NCBI GenBank assembly: GCA_002049455.2
Contig: KV918797.1
Span: 248,001-312,000, forward strand
Origin: Porphyra umbilicalis
Taxonomy: Eukaryota; Rhodophyta; Bangiophyceae; Bangiales; Bangiaceae
Length of the DNA stretch: 64,000 nt
Reading direction: 5' to 3'
In this document: one piece after another, positions 33,856 to 44,785 of the stretch
Position numbering within the stretch: position 1 is the stretch's first letter
How the letters are laid out: every line of letters starts with the position of its first letter
The notes under the pieces: model-generated
Seen by the model: only the letters and a program-made list of their open reading frames with translations
The model's database searches: none
Told to the model about the DNA's origin: nothing
Program-made: the position numbers and the translations under genes

Positions 33856-34228
33856 ACACGCATTGCTGCCACGCCACATCCATCGACGTCCCGCCCCCCC
33901 GCTTCCCCATCGTCCTCCCGCCCACCCTCGTCGCACCCCGTTTCATCCCCATTGTCGTCGTCGTCCCGACCGCCCGCTGTCCCACGAATGAGCGCACCAT
34001 CTTCCCCACCCGTGTTTTTTGCGGACCTTCACCGGGCCGCCTGTTTTCGGCGGTCCAACATCGGGCCGCATCCAGCGACGGTGCCGGCCCGCGTCCTTCT
34101 CATCGTTGTCGTCGTCATTGTGCTTGCCCCTCTTTCTGCCAACGTGAGCACCATCTTTCCCACCCGCGTCCGCTGCGGACTACACCAGGCCGCGTGTCAC
34201 CTGCGCACCAACACCGGGCCGCGGCGGT
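33856..34228. other. Upstream of the Harbinger transposase, degenerate tandem duplication
   Basis: Two blocks of about 150 bases (about 33935-34080 and 34100-34228) share the order CACCATCTT(T/C)CCCACCCG, then GCGGAC, then GGGCCGC, with many differences. This looks like an old tandem duplication. It holds no gene and probably lies in the 5' part of the Harbinger element. Confidence 0.4.
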
Positions 34229-35647
34229 ATGGAGGACAACATTCTTCACGACGTGCAGTTTGATGCAGACCTCGAACTGGCGGTGGTGCTCGGGGCCAGA
34301 GCCACCCTGAAGGTGCGGAGGGCCCTGCAACATGAGCGCGTGAGCAAGCGGCCTGTGGGGGGCTCTCGGCCCGGCCGCCGGCCCAATCGCAAACGCGATT
34401 TTGATTTGGGAGCGCACTCAATCATGCGTGACTACTTTGGGGTCGGCGGCGAGCCTCCTGTCCGCAGCGAGCAAGATTTTGAGATGCGGCATCGTATGCC
34501 GCGAGAGGTCTTCATGCGTCTTTACGCGGCAGTGCACGACGAGCCGTGGTGGAGGCGATCCGTGAACGCGACCGGGCGCCTGCAGTCGCACCCGACCCAG
34601 AAGCCGGTGGCCGCGCTCCGCGTTCTGGGCTACGGGGAGTCCTACGACCGCGCCGATGAGTACTGCTTGCTGTCGCGCTCAACTATCGCCGAGGCTACCA
34701 GGCGTCTGACCAGGCTCGTTGTGGAAAAGTGGGAGCAGACGTACCTGCGCCGCCCGACGGAGGAGGAGTTCACACACATCCTTTCCCGCAACGCGGCCCG
34801 CGGCATGCCGGGCTGCATCGGCTCTATTGACTACACGCATTGACAGTAGCTCAAGTGCCCCAAGGCGCTCGCCGGGCAGTACCATGACCGCAAGGGTAAG
34901 CGCTCTGTGGTGATTGAGAGTGCGTGTGATGAGGACACCTACATCTGGCACTTTTTCATTGGGGCGCCCGGGAGCTACAACGACAAGAACGTGCTGGCGT
35001 CCTCCCCGCTCATGTTGGACGTGAGCGCTGGTCTGTGGCCCCAGTGGAACATCAAGTACAAACTGAACGGCCGGACCCATCGCTTGCTCTTCTACGCGGC
35101 CGATCAAGGATACCCCCGCTATGCCCTGTTTGCTATGCCGCATCCCAAACCCGACACTCCCAAGCTCTTAGTGTACAATCGCCTGCAGGCGGCCGTGCGC
35201 AAGGACGCTGAGCGCCTGTACGCGGTGATCCCATCGCGCTTCAACATTGTATTACGACCGGCACGCTTCACGACGGTTTCGCGGATGATCGACACCGGCA
35301 CGTCTGTGGCCATCTTTCACAACATGGCCATCGAGTGCACGAATGGCGGATTTCAGGCGCAACGGCGCAAGCAGGACCATGCGGACCTGCGGGAAGGTGT
35401 TGAGGAGATGGACGAGAACGAGCCAAGCAAAATGGCCTCGGGCGAGCGGGCGCGCAACAAGGCCACTCGTGGTCAGCGAGCGTCACCTCACCGTGAGGCG
35501 GCCTTCTATCTTGACGACGGGCCACGCGGTCCTGGGGTATGGGGATCGGCAGTGGCCGATGATGTCGACCTCGGCCGCGGTTGTGCAGCCAGTACCGAGC
35601 AAGACTCGCCTGTGGGCTCGCTGCGGTACACCGATGGAGCCGAGTGA
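34229..35647 (+). pseudogene. PIF/Harbinger transposase, two in-frame stops
   Basis: A 473-codon reading frame with an ATG at 34229, interrupted by TGA (34841-34843) and TAG (34847-34849) in one phase. It matches the plant-type PIF/Harbinger DDE transposase: the N-terminal helical region has FEMRHRMPREVFMRL (about residues 85-99), then GCIGSIDYTH with the first Asp at codon 201, GAPGSYNDKNVL, ADQGYPRY with the second Asp at codon 292, and VRKDAERLYAV with the Glu at codon 328, then FHNMAIE. The DDE triad is thus complete. The two stops replace the two Trp codons of the family's HWxW motif, and both are explained by single G-to-A changes from TGG. The enzyme would cut and paste the element at short AT-rich targets. 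A Myb-like partner gene lies downstream on the opposite strand, as is usual for this superfamily. As it stands it is probably dead unless these codons are read through. Confidence 0.9.
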
Positions 35648-36322
35648 GAGGCCAAGGGCACGGGCGCCCACTGGGCTTTGCTTCAAGACCATTCCGAGCA
35701 CATATTTGCCGATCGTGGCCGCTTGCTGTTCCCATACATTTGAGTAGAGTACGCATAGGTTTTTTTTCCCGCTATGCGGTTTTTTTTTTCGCTCGACACT
35801 GTCTCTCTTTTTGTGCAGCCATGTGCGCCAGCTGGCTACGCCAGCCTCGTGGACATGCCAGTAGTTTGCGACAATGGCCGGGCGCCGTGCTTCTTTTGAG
35901 TTCTGCTTCCTTCGTCCCTCAGTTGTTTATTGCAGCCTCATCTGGGCCGCCTTGAGTTTGTTTTGGCCCCATCTCGGCTGCCTTAGCTGTGTGGATGCCT
36001 TGCGTTTGTTGCCGCGTTGGGGACCTGGCTTTGCGGGCGGTTGTTTCAGCTTCGGGACCCACCTTTTTGTGTGACTTGGCAGAAAAGGCCGCAGTTGCGT
36101 GTGTTCGGGTGCGCGTGAGCGCAACTTTTGTAGAGCATGACAAACAGGTGAAGTAGCTCGGACTGTACAGTATCTACAGGCTACGATGTAAATCAAGTCG
36201 ATGACAGAAAGGCAACAGCAGACGCAAGGAAAGCATGTACAGAGAAAAGACAAACGGAGAAAGAAAAGCTTGTACAGAGAAGAAACAAACGGGAAAAGAA
36301 AAACAGACGCGATGTGCGCTAT
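35648..36322. other. Region between the Harbinger genes
   Basis: It holds the 3' end of the transposase gene and a T-rich stretch near 35760-35815. No frame with a recognisable domain was found. Inverted ends of the element could not be identified here or further out. Confidence 0.4.
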
Positions 36323-36958
36323 TCAAAGTCGGCCGCGTCGAAGGCGGCCATTCTGTGCAGCTCGGCCGCGATGGGACGCGGCCGCCGTCCAAAGGTCCTC
36401 TTCGTCATCGCACCCCTTCTCGTCCTCACTGGAGCTTGATGACCTGGATGAGCAAGTCAGTTCGGCATAGGCCAGCGACGCAGCAGACCGCGCACGCCGT
36501 CCAGTAACAAGATGGCGGGGCGGCGAAGGTGGGCGAGCCGCAGTAGAAGCGATGCGGCCACGGCGATTGCGGCCGCTCTGGTAGCCCCCGTCTAGCAGCT
36601 CGTCAGTAGCAGAGTCGTTGTCCAAGTGGACGTCGCTGCCGCCTTGAGCACTGGCGCCGGCCCTCTGAGCGGCGGCAGGTGTAGTGGCACGGCCGCGACT
36701 AGTGCGGCCGCCCGCCCTTGGATGGTCTGGCTCCTCCTCGTCCTTGTCCGCGTCGTCCAACAGCTCCCCACAGCTCACGTCGGAGGCTGTCACGGCCGCC
36801 GCGGCCGCAATCATGGCGGCCGCCTCCTCGGCTGCTGCCTCGATGGGGGTGGAAGGCGCAGGCGGGTCCATGGCAGAAGCGTCAGACGCCGGCGTCTTCG
36901 GCGTCGGCACGGGCGCCGTCTGTGGCGGCGGCACCACGTGGTAGTAGTCATCGCCCAT
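36323..36958 (-). CDS. Low-complexity acidic/basic protein, probably the tail of the Harbinger partner gene
   Basis: A 211-codon frame with an ATG at 36958, though the frame is open 16 codons further upstream, to a TAG. The N-terminus is rich in Pro and Ala, followed by an acidic block (ELLDDADKDEEEPDHPRAGG near residue 65), Arg/Gly-rich stretches and a Ser/Glu cluster (SSRSSSSSEDEKG) near the end. No domain is recognised. It lies directly downstream of the Myb-like gene on the same strand and may be its C-terminal part, joined by an intron or separated by decay. A free-standing host protein is the alternative. Confidence 0.35.
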   Translation of the reverse strand: MGDDYYHVVPPPQTAPVPTPKTPASDASAMDPPAPSTPIEAAAEEAAAMIAAAAAVTASDVSCGELLDDADKDEEEPDHPRAGGRTSRGRATTPAAAQRAGASAQGGSDVHLDNDSATDELLDGGYQSGRNRRGRIASTAARPPSPPRHLVTGRRARSAASLAYAELTCSSRSSSSSEDEKGCDDEEDLWTAAASHRGRAAQNGRLRRGRL

Positions 36959-37399
36959 GAAGTTAACATTCTCGGTGTCGTCGTCATCGTAGGGCGTCTA
37001 GGGCGGAGGGGAACGCGACGTGGCAGAAGATAAAGAAGAAGACGAGTTACCCGCGTTACGTACAGTGCGGATGCGCTGGCATCGCCCCCCGCCTTGCGTG
37101 GTTGCTCGACCTCGGCCGTGATGTCGGCCTTGCACGTGACGACCAACACCTCGAAGCGCAACACCCCCACGGCGGCTTGCTCCACCACCCCCTTGGCCTT
37201 GGCCACGAGCTCGGCCAGAAACAGCAGGCCCATAATCGTCCTCTTCCATGACAGCTCGTGCACGGCGGCGACCGCCGTCGCCAACACGTCGACCGCCGTC
37301 GCCAAGCCGTCGACTGCCGTCGCCACAACGTCGGCCGCCTGACGCCGTTGCCGCGAACACGTCCACGTTCATGTCGTCACGCCAAGACGAGTCGCCCAC

Positions 37400-38501
37400 G
37401 CCATTGGTCATGTCGTCGCTTTCGTTGTCCTCCGCTGTCTCGAGGCGCTTGCGAATCTCAGCGGCCTACCCTTTGCGGACATCTGCGAAATTGGCGACCT
37501 CCGGCCTTGACCAAAAGGCTTACGTGTTGCGCTCGACTGCCGACTTGGCCAGGGACTCTAGTGCGGCCGCGTTGGAGGCCGCCTCGCGGTGCGTATGCAA
37601 GTCCGCCCGAAGAGCCGCTTTTGCCGTTTCCCTCGTCTCGGTCTTCAGCTTCCGCACCTCCAGAGAACGCGAGGGGGTCCGCATCAGCATGGTCGGCCGC
37701 CAAGACGCCTTGGGCAGCCGCCGTGACCCGCACCGCCGCAATCGTCGCACCGCCGCTGAACTTATCCAATTCCTTCAGGATCCGCAAGTTCCTTAGCGGA
37801 GGGCCCGACAGCTTGCCCGCGACAGCGAGGTTGAGGCCATCGTAGGGGTTGAGGCCATTGTACCTGGCCTTGGCAGCGTTGAAGAGCTGCTGAGGCGAGG
37901 GATGGCCCGTCATCTTCAGCCTCAGCACGGCCAGATAGCAGTCCTTGAAGCATTGGACAGCGGGAACGATGCCGTACCGCGGCTCCTCCATAATGGCAGG
38001 ATTCGAGCGGGCCCACCGGCGCCCGACTTGATGCGTGTTGTCCGGCAGACGGCGGCGCAAGCGGTCGGCCACGTCATCGTAAAAAGTTTCAATGGTTTGG
38101 TGCACGCCGATCAAAGCGTTAAGCGTCGCCTCCTGGAAGACGGCCTCGAGCACGTTCCGCTCGGCGTCAATCCATGACACGCCGCAAGTGCCGCGGCCGC
38201 TCTTGTTTTGCGCTTGACCACGCGTGGTGGCGCTGCGCGCTGCAGCGGCCTCCCCACGTAGATGTTTGAGCGCGGCGCTCATCCGATCCTCGTCGGTGTG
38301 CTGCCTCACCGGCTCCCACAGCGCCCGGGGGAGGGAGGTGTTCTGCGCCGTTTGCGTATGCGGCATCGACACGGCCGGTGCTGCGGTAGGATGGTCGGTG
38401 ACTGGCGTGATCTCTTCCTCTGTGGATGCACAAGGCGCGCCGGCGGGGGGGGTAGGCGCGGCGGGAAAAGCGGGGCCGCCAGAGGTGTTGAAGCCGGCCA
38501 T
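37400..38501 (-). pseudogene. Myb/SANT-like partner gene of the Harbinger element, decayed
   Basis: It starts with an ATG at 38501 and a Pro/Ala/Thr-rich leader. Residues 107-250 form a Myb/SANT-like (trihelix or NAM-associated type) domain: VSWIDAERNVLEAV, then IGVHQTIETFYDDVADRL, then a CFKDCYLAVLRLKMTG helix and finally LRILKELDKFSG. PIF/Harbinger elements encode such a protein, which binds the element's ends and brings the transposase into the nucleus. The first phase stays open to 37458, but coding-like sequence (LEVRKLKTETRETAKAALRA) moves to another phase near 37690. In that phase there is a TAA at 37520 and a TAG near 37467, so at least one frameshift and two stops are present. This matches the decayed transposase and suggests the whole element is inactive. 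Confidence 0.7.
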
Positions 38502-38767
38502 GTGCTAGCCGTCTTGATGAGGTTGGCCTTGTCGTTCGGGCAAGTCCTGAGGCAGGGTCTGGTCCATGGTCGTTGAAAAAAGCAAGAGGAACTGAAGAGG
38601 GGCGGAGCGGGGGGCACTTGGGCAGGAGATCGTCCACGGCCTTTTGTCAACAGAACACAGTCGAAACTGGGGCAGAGCGGGTCGCAGGGTGAATCAGGGA
38701 TAGCGCCCGTAGTGGCGGCCGCCTGAGGTCGCGGCCGTCGTAGAGGCCACAACACATTCGCCGAGCG

Positions 38768-39820
38768 CTAATGCCGCCGAGGCAGTGGCAGTGGCCCCAA
38801 GCGCTGGGGTTCCCACCACACTGGATCCTGCGGCAGGTTGACGCTCACCGGATACTCGTTGCGGTTGCTAGAGTCGTTGGGCCAGAAAAGGCGACGCTCC
38901 CAGCGAGGAGTCAATTGTCGCATGCGTTCCAGGTCCTCCGCGCGCTCCTGGTCCAGCCGCTCCTGGCAGCCCTCCCACGTAATCCTCTCCGAGATGCTGT
39001 TCTCGTTGGGGGGAATCAGGACGGTAGGAGGGGACGCCCACGGACAGGAACACCACGGCGGGCACGTGGGATGCTCGCTTCCGACAATGAGCGTGTTGTG
39101 GCAAACAAAGCACAGGCGGCGCATCGCCCGCCGCTCCACAGTGCAGCTAAAGTACGCGCCGTCACCCGCCCTGGCCCTCCGCCATCCCCAGCCCGGTTGT
39201 GGGGAGGGCCGACGTGCCCAGGGGCAGAGGCAGGTGTCCGGGCAGATGGAGACGTTGCTGTTCACGGTCTGGGAGCGCTTGCACTCCGTACAGATGATCC
39301 GCAGGCCCCGCCGCAACTGGGCCCTGGAAATTGTCCGCGACGGCGGGCCATACTTGGGGCGGGGGGTGAAGGCGGGGGCGTTTTCTTGAGACCGCGTCGC
39401 CGCGTGCTGCTTGCCGGTATCAATGTCAGCTGCTGGGTCCATCTTGGCCGCGGCGGCCAACTGTGCTGCAGCGGTAGGCGCGCGCACAACGGCCACAGTT
39501 TCAGCGCCGGTCTCGTCAGCACGCGGGGGCGTTGTCGGGGGAGGTGGAGATACACTACCTGCAGGGGGTGGAGCGTCGAACGAGGCGGAGAAGATGCCAC
39601 TGCCGGAGCTACGCGTGGGGGAGTGGGTGGCGGCGTCGTACGAAACGGTGGCGGCGTCGTAGCCATTGGACTCGGGCTCGGCTGTGATCGGGAAAGAGCC
39701 GTTGTTGGGTCGATACCTCCGCAAACGGCGAAAGCGCAACCGCAAACTCAGCACAGTTGCAAGAGTAGATTGGAGCGTAGACAGCTTGGTTGCGATCGCA
39801 GCGCCGAAGCTACGCGGCAT
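38768..39820 (-). CDS. Unknown protein with a duplicated CX2CX12CX3CXCPWA motif
   Basis: A 350-residue protein with an ATG at 39820 and a stop at 38768. I know no named family. Residues 1-170 are a basic N-terminus (RLRFRRLRRYR at 26-36) and a Pro/Ala/Ser-rich linker. Two cysteine modules follow with identical spacing: C177, C180, C193, C197, C199 with PWA at 200-202, and C237, C240, C253, C257, C259 with PWA at 260-262. The spacing CX2CX12CX3CXC suggests metal binding, probably zinc. The C-terminus is rich in Arg, Glu and Trp (ERITWEGCQERLDQERAEDL). The frame can be followed further upstream, but that part belongs to the LTR of copia element C2, which inserted at the start codon. So the original N-terminus may have been longer, and its promoter is now about 5 kb away. 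Confidence 0.6.
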   Translation of the reverse strand: MPRSFGAAIATKLSTLQSTLATVLSLRLRFRRLRRYRPNNGSFPITAEPESNGYDAATVSYDAATHSPTRSSGSGIFSASFDAPPPAGSVSPPPPTTPPRADETGAETVAVVRAPTAAAQLAAAAKMDPAADIDTGKQHAATRSQENAPAFTPRPKYGPPSRTISRAQLRRGLRIICTECKRSQTVNSNVSICPDTCLCPWARRPSPQPGWGWRRARAGDGAYFSCTVERRAMRRLCFVCHNTLIVGSEHPTCPPWCSCPWASPPTVLIPPNENSISERITWEGCQERLDQERAEDLERMRQLTPRWERRLFWPNDSSNRNEYPVSVNLPQDPVWWEPQRLGPLPLPRRH

Positions 39821-39821
39821 C

Positions 39822-40239
39822 TGTTGGACTGTGATGCTCGTCGCCGGCTCCACTGGCGGTTCGCGGATGGATGACGGTCGGTGACCCTTATGGCACCCCA
39901 CATGGTACATCTGCAAGACGTGGTCAAGTCGCACACATTCGTGTTGGGTGATCTTGGGGCGTTACTTTTGGCATGTTTTGGATTTGATCTTCGCTTTGCT
40001 CTAGTGGCTTTTGATTTGGTGAGTGATTCGATTTGGTGCGAGGGCGTGGGCGTCGGTGTGGGCGCGAGAGGGGGGAGCACTTGGGCCGGTGGGGACTATT
40101 TGAGAGGTGCTCTCGGTTGGGAGAGGCGGGCGAACCTTAGGACAACCAACAAGACACGTTCGCACACACACACACAAGCTCAAGCAACTCAACCACTTCA
40201 CCGTGGTCCCCCAACCCATATCCCCACTGCGTTTCAACA
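39822..40239 (+). repeat. C2 5' LTR
   Basis: 418 bases with ends TGTTG and CAACA. The terminal part matches the C1 LTR, but the first two thirds differ. Confidence 0.95.
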
Positions 40240-40257
40240 GGTTATGGGCCCAGAGCC
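40240..40257 (+). promoter_or_regulatory. C2 primer binding site for half-tRNA iMet
   Basis: GGTTATGGGCCCAG directly after the LTR is the exact complement of the anticodon stem-loop region of eukaryotic initiator tRNA-Met. It is the same 14-base site as in Drosophila copia. Confidence 0.9.
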
Positions 40258-43200
40258 GGGGCTGTGACAAGAGGAAGGTGTGCCAGCTGGTGTCGCGGCG
40301 GTCGCGGCAAGTGCGAAGAGGACGAGGTCAAGGTGGTTCAAGGACGTGACGGTCAAGGCGCACGGCTCGGCAAGGTCGGGCGCTACGACAAGAAGAAATC
40401 ATGGACGGAGGCGCTGCCGGCATGGGCGGCATCAAGATCGACAAGTTGACGGAGACGAACTTCCACGAGTGGCGTCAGCGCATTAAGATGGTCCTCGCGC
40501 TGCGCGACCTGGACGATATGCTGGACGAAGACGCCAAGCCGACGGACGCGGAGACCCGCAAGTTGGCGGTGTGGAAGCGTCGAGACACGAAGGCGAGCGC
40601 CATCATCGGGCTCACCCTTGGGTCTGAGCAGCTCGAGCACGTGTCGGGGTGCAAGACGACGGCGGAAATGTGGTCGACGCTGCAAGGTGTCTTCCAGCGC
40701 AAGAGTTTGATGAACAAGATGAAGGCGCGACGCGAGTTCTACACCGTCGAAATGACCGTCGGCGAGGGCATGCTGGGCTACATCAACCGCGTGCGCAACC
40801 TCGGAGAGAACCTCAAGGCCATGGGCGGCGAGGTGACGGAGATGGACGCTGCCATGAGCGTCCTCAACGGGCTGACGTCAAAGTACGAGAACCTGCTGGT
40901 GGCTCTCGACGCCAAGGGCGAGGACGAGCTGAGCCTCGACTTTGCCAAGAGCCGCTTGCTTCAGGAGGAGCGGCGGCAGGCGGACAAGTCACCGGCGACG
41001 AAGCGCATTGGCGAAATGGCACTCGTCGGCGCCAGCTATCGAGGTCAAGGCCGCCGTGGTGACCTCTCCAAGATCGAGTGCTACTACTGCCATACGTTTG
41101 GGCACATCTCTCGCGATTGCCCAGAGCTCAAGGCCAAGAAGCAGAGACAGGACAAGGTGGCCGCGATTGCGGCTGACGATGGTAGCGACAGCGACGACGC
41201 CATCTGTCTGGTGGGCAATGCAGCTGACACCGATGACATCTCCAAGTCGTGGCTTGTGGACTCTGCGGCGTCTGCACACATGTGCTGGATGCGCGGGTGC
41301 TTTGACGACCACCATACGACCACGGGACGGAGCGTCACGATGGGTGACAAGGGGTCCGTAGCCGCGGCGGGCGTCGGAACCGTCGTGCTCAATGTCATCG
41401 TTCACGGCAAGACGCGCAAGATCAAGTTGGAGAAGGTACTCCATGCTCCTACAATGGGCTTCAACCTCATGTCGGTCGGCATGATGGTGGAGCGTGGGGC
41501 GGAAGTGTCATTAAAGGGCGGTAAGACGATCATCAAGATGAACGAGAGGACTGCTGCGTGCGGCACTCGTAAGAACGGGCTCTACCACCTGGACATGGCC
41601 CCACTGTCGGATATTGCTGCGGTGGCCTCTCTTCAGCTCTGGCATGAGCGCCTTGGGCACGTCAACGTGGCTGGCGTTAAGCGGATGATCAAGAACAAGG
41701 ACATCAATGGACTCAAGTGCACGTCCATGGTGGACAAGGACATCTGCGAGCCGTGCGTGTACGGCAAAGCGGCAATGACGCCTATGCCTAGTGCAGGAGG
41801 AGGTCGAGTGACCAAGCGCCTGCAGCTTGTGCACTCGGACCTGGGCGGGCCAATGTCGGAGCCGTCGCGTGGCGGTGCGCTCTACTTCGGCACCTGTACC
41901 GACGACTTCTCCCGTTGGACCGACGTGGTCTTCCTGCAGAAGAAGAGCGATCTGCTCTCTGAGTACAAGAAGTGGCTGACTAAGGCCCAGCTGCACACGG
42001 GAACCAAAATCACGATCCTGCGATCCGACAATGGCGGCGAGTACGTGTCGAACGCATTCAAGGCTCTTTACGATGAGAACGGCACGACGCACCAGACCAC
42101 GGTGCCCGACACGCCGCAGCAGAACGGAGTTGCTGAGCGGCTCAACCGAGTTCTCGTGGAGATGGCTCGCACCATGATGCGACACAAGGACGTCGATCAG
42201 GATCTTTGGGCGGATGCCATCAAGACGGCGGTGTACATCAAGAACCGCGTCACGAGCAGGGCGCTTCCCGTTGGCAAGACGCCTTTTCTGCTGTGGACCG
42301 GGAATAAGCCCAACGTAGGCCACATGCGGGTGTTTGGGTCGACATTCTGAGTCGTGCTGCACAAGAGTCACATCGACGGCAAGTTTGGCGACAAGGCAGT
42401 GAAGGACGTCTTCTGAGGCTATCCCGACGGCAGCAAGGCGTACAAGGTCATCCTCGACGACGGCAAGGTCGTCAAGGCACGAAGCGTCGTGTTCGCCGAG
42501 ACGAACGCAAGCGAGGTCGCAGAAGTTGCGGCAGAGCTTCCCGAAGACGAAGTTGTCAAAGTCGAGACGGGCTTGCGTTCTGCAAGCGACGGCGAAGACG
42601 TAGATGCTGACAATGATGACAAGGACGACAAGCAAGACGATGGATCTGACAAGTCCGCGGACGACAATCAAGGTAGTGGCGGCTCTCAAGACACGCTGCG
42701 TCGGAGCGGCAGAGCGCGGCGACCACCTGTCGAGTACTGGCGACCGGTGAGCCTGGTTGCTCACGAGGCGCCCACGACGTACGTGCAAGCCGTTCAAGGG
42801 CGAGAATCGGCTAAGCGGAAGATTGCTATGGACGAGAAGATGGAAGCCATCCGCAAGAACAAGACTTGGCGCTTGACGGATCGCCCGGCCAGTCGACGCG
42901 TGCTGAAGGGCAAGTGGGTTTACAAGGTCAAGAACGAGGTTGACACGAACGGGAACAACACGACGCGGCACAATGCGCGCCTGTGCTTCATGGGGAACCG
43001 GCAGATCAAGGGGCTCGACTTCAACGAGACGTTCGCGCCGGTGGCCAAGTTTACCACCATTCGAAGCATCCTGGCGATGACGGCGGCGAACGGGTGGGAG
43101 CTACATCAGATGGACGTCAAGACGGTATTCCTCAACGGCGACCTTGACGAGGAGGTCTACATGGAGCAACTAGACGGCTATGTCGATCCGACGTATCCTG

Positions 43201-44362
43201 ACAAGGTGTGTCGTCTCCTTCAAGCGCTCTATGGGCTGAAGCAAGCTCCCAAGATGTGGTACGCCAAGCTCGACGACTTCCTCAAGTCTCAGGGGTTTGA
43301 CGACATTGACCCGGATGCATGCCTCTACCTCCTTATGGATGACGGCGAAATCATCATCGTCCTGGTGTACGTCGACGATCTTCTTTTGGTGGCATCAAGC
43401 CTGGCGGCGATCTACAAGATTGAGGACGCTCTGCACAAGCGTTTTGAGATGAAGGACCTGGGCGAGGCGAAGGTCATCCTCGGGCTAGAGATTAGACGTG
43501 ACAAGGCGTTGGGCACCCTCAAGCTGTCGCAGGACAAGTACGCGGCGCAAGTGCTGGAGAAGTTCGGGATGGCGGAGTGCAACCCGATCGGAACGCCGCT
43601 GGAGGTGGGCCTGCAGCTGGTCAAGGCCGACGAGAGCGACGACGTGCTGCCCTACCGCGAAGCTGTCGGCAGTCTTATGTACCTGATGGTCGGGACACGT
43701 CCTGACCTCGCCTTCGCCATCGGGAAGCTGAGTCGTTTTGTCTCGTGCTACGGCAAGGAGCATTGGGCGGCGATTAAGCGCGTTCTACGGTACGTCAAGG
43801 GTTCGATGGACAAGGGGCTTGTATTCGACAAGAACTCTTCCTGTGTTCTACAAGGATTTAGTGATGCCGACTGGGCGGGTGACCACGAGACGCGACGTTC
43901 TACGACGGGCTTCACCTTCATCTTTGGCGGAGCAGCCGTCACCTGGGGTTCTAAGTTGCAGAAGACGGTGGCGCTTTCGACGATGGAAGCCGAGTACATG
44001 GCTCTATGTGAGGCCAGCAAGGAAGCTGTTTGGCTAAACAAGCTCGTGCAAAGAGTTGCAACTCAAGGGCTGCGGACAGCGATCTGGGGCGGGCCGATCA
44101 ACATCAAGGTCGACAACAGCGGGTGCATTGACTTCTCCAAGAACCCCGTCGAGCACAAGCGCACCAAGCACATCGACATTCGATACCACTTTGTGCGCGA
44201 GGCAATCACGACGGACAAGGTGACACTGGAGCATTGTGCAACGGACGACATGGTGGCGGACCGGATGACGAAGGAGCTCGGCAAAACCAAGCACGACAAG
44301 CATGTCGAGGCCATGGGGCTTTGCTGAATACAAGAACCGCCGCGGCAACAAGCAAGGAGGAG

Positions 44363-44780
44363 TGTTGGACTGTGATGCTCGTCGCCGGCTCCACTGGCGG
44401 TTCGCGGATGGATGATGGTCGGTGACCCTTATGGTACCCCACATGGTACATTTGCAAGACGTGGTCAAGTCGCACTCATTCGTGTTGGGTGATCTTGGGG
44501 CGTTACTTTTGGCATGTTTTGGATTTGATCTTCGCTTTGCTCTAGTGGCTTTTGATTTGGTGAGTGATTCGATTTGGTGCGAGGGCGTGGGCGTCGGTGT
44601 GGGCGCGAGAGGGGGGAGCACTTGGGCCGGTGGGGACTATTTGAGAGGTGCTCTCGGTTGGGAGAGGCGGGCGAACCTTAGGACAACCAACAAGACACGT
44701 TCGCACACACACACACAAGCTCAAGCAACTCAACAACTTCACCGTGGTCCCCCAACCCCTATCCCCACTGCGTTTCAACA
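44363..44780 (+). repeat. C2 3' LTR
   Basis: Same length and sequence as 39822-40239 with about 6 differences by eye. It is followed by the GCATC target duplication. Confidence 0.95.
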
Positions 44781-44785
44781 GCATC

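Larger units (their letters stand above)
39822..44780 (+). mobile_element. Ty1/copia element C2, fairly young
   Basis: A copia element of 4959 bases with 418-bp LTRs and a perfect target duplication GCATC (39817-39821 and 44781-44785). Its parts follow the same order as in C1: half-tRNA primer site (40240-40257), gag (40.4-41.1 kb, CCHC knuckle near 41.1 kb), protease (near 41.26 kb), integrase (41.64-42.3 kb), reverse transcriptase (42.85-43.5 kb) and RNase H (43.85-44.3 kb). Its protein is closely similar to that of C1, so they are one family. A purine tract (AAGCAAGGAGGAG) precedes the 3' LTR. The LTRs differ at about 6 sites by eye, so it is older than C1. It is broken, with about two breaks. 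Confidence 0.95.
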
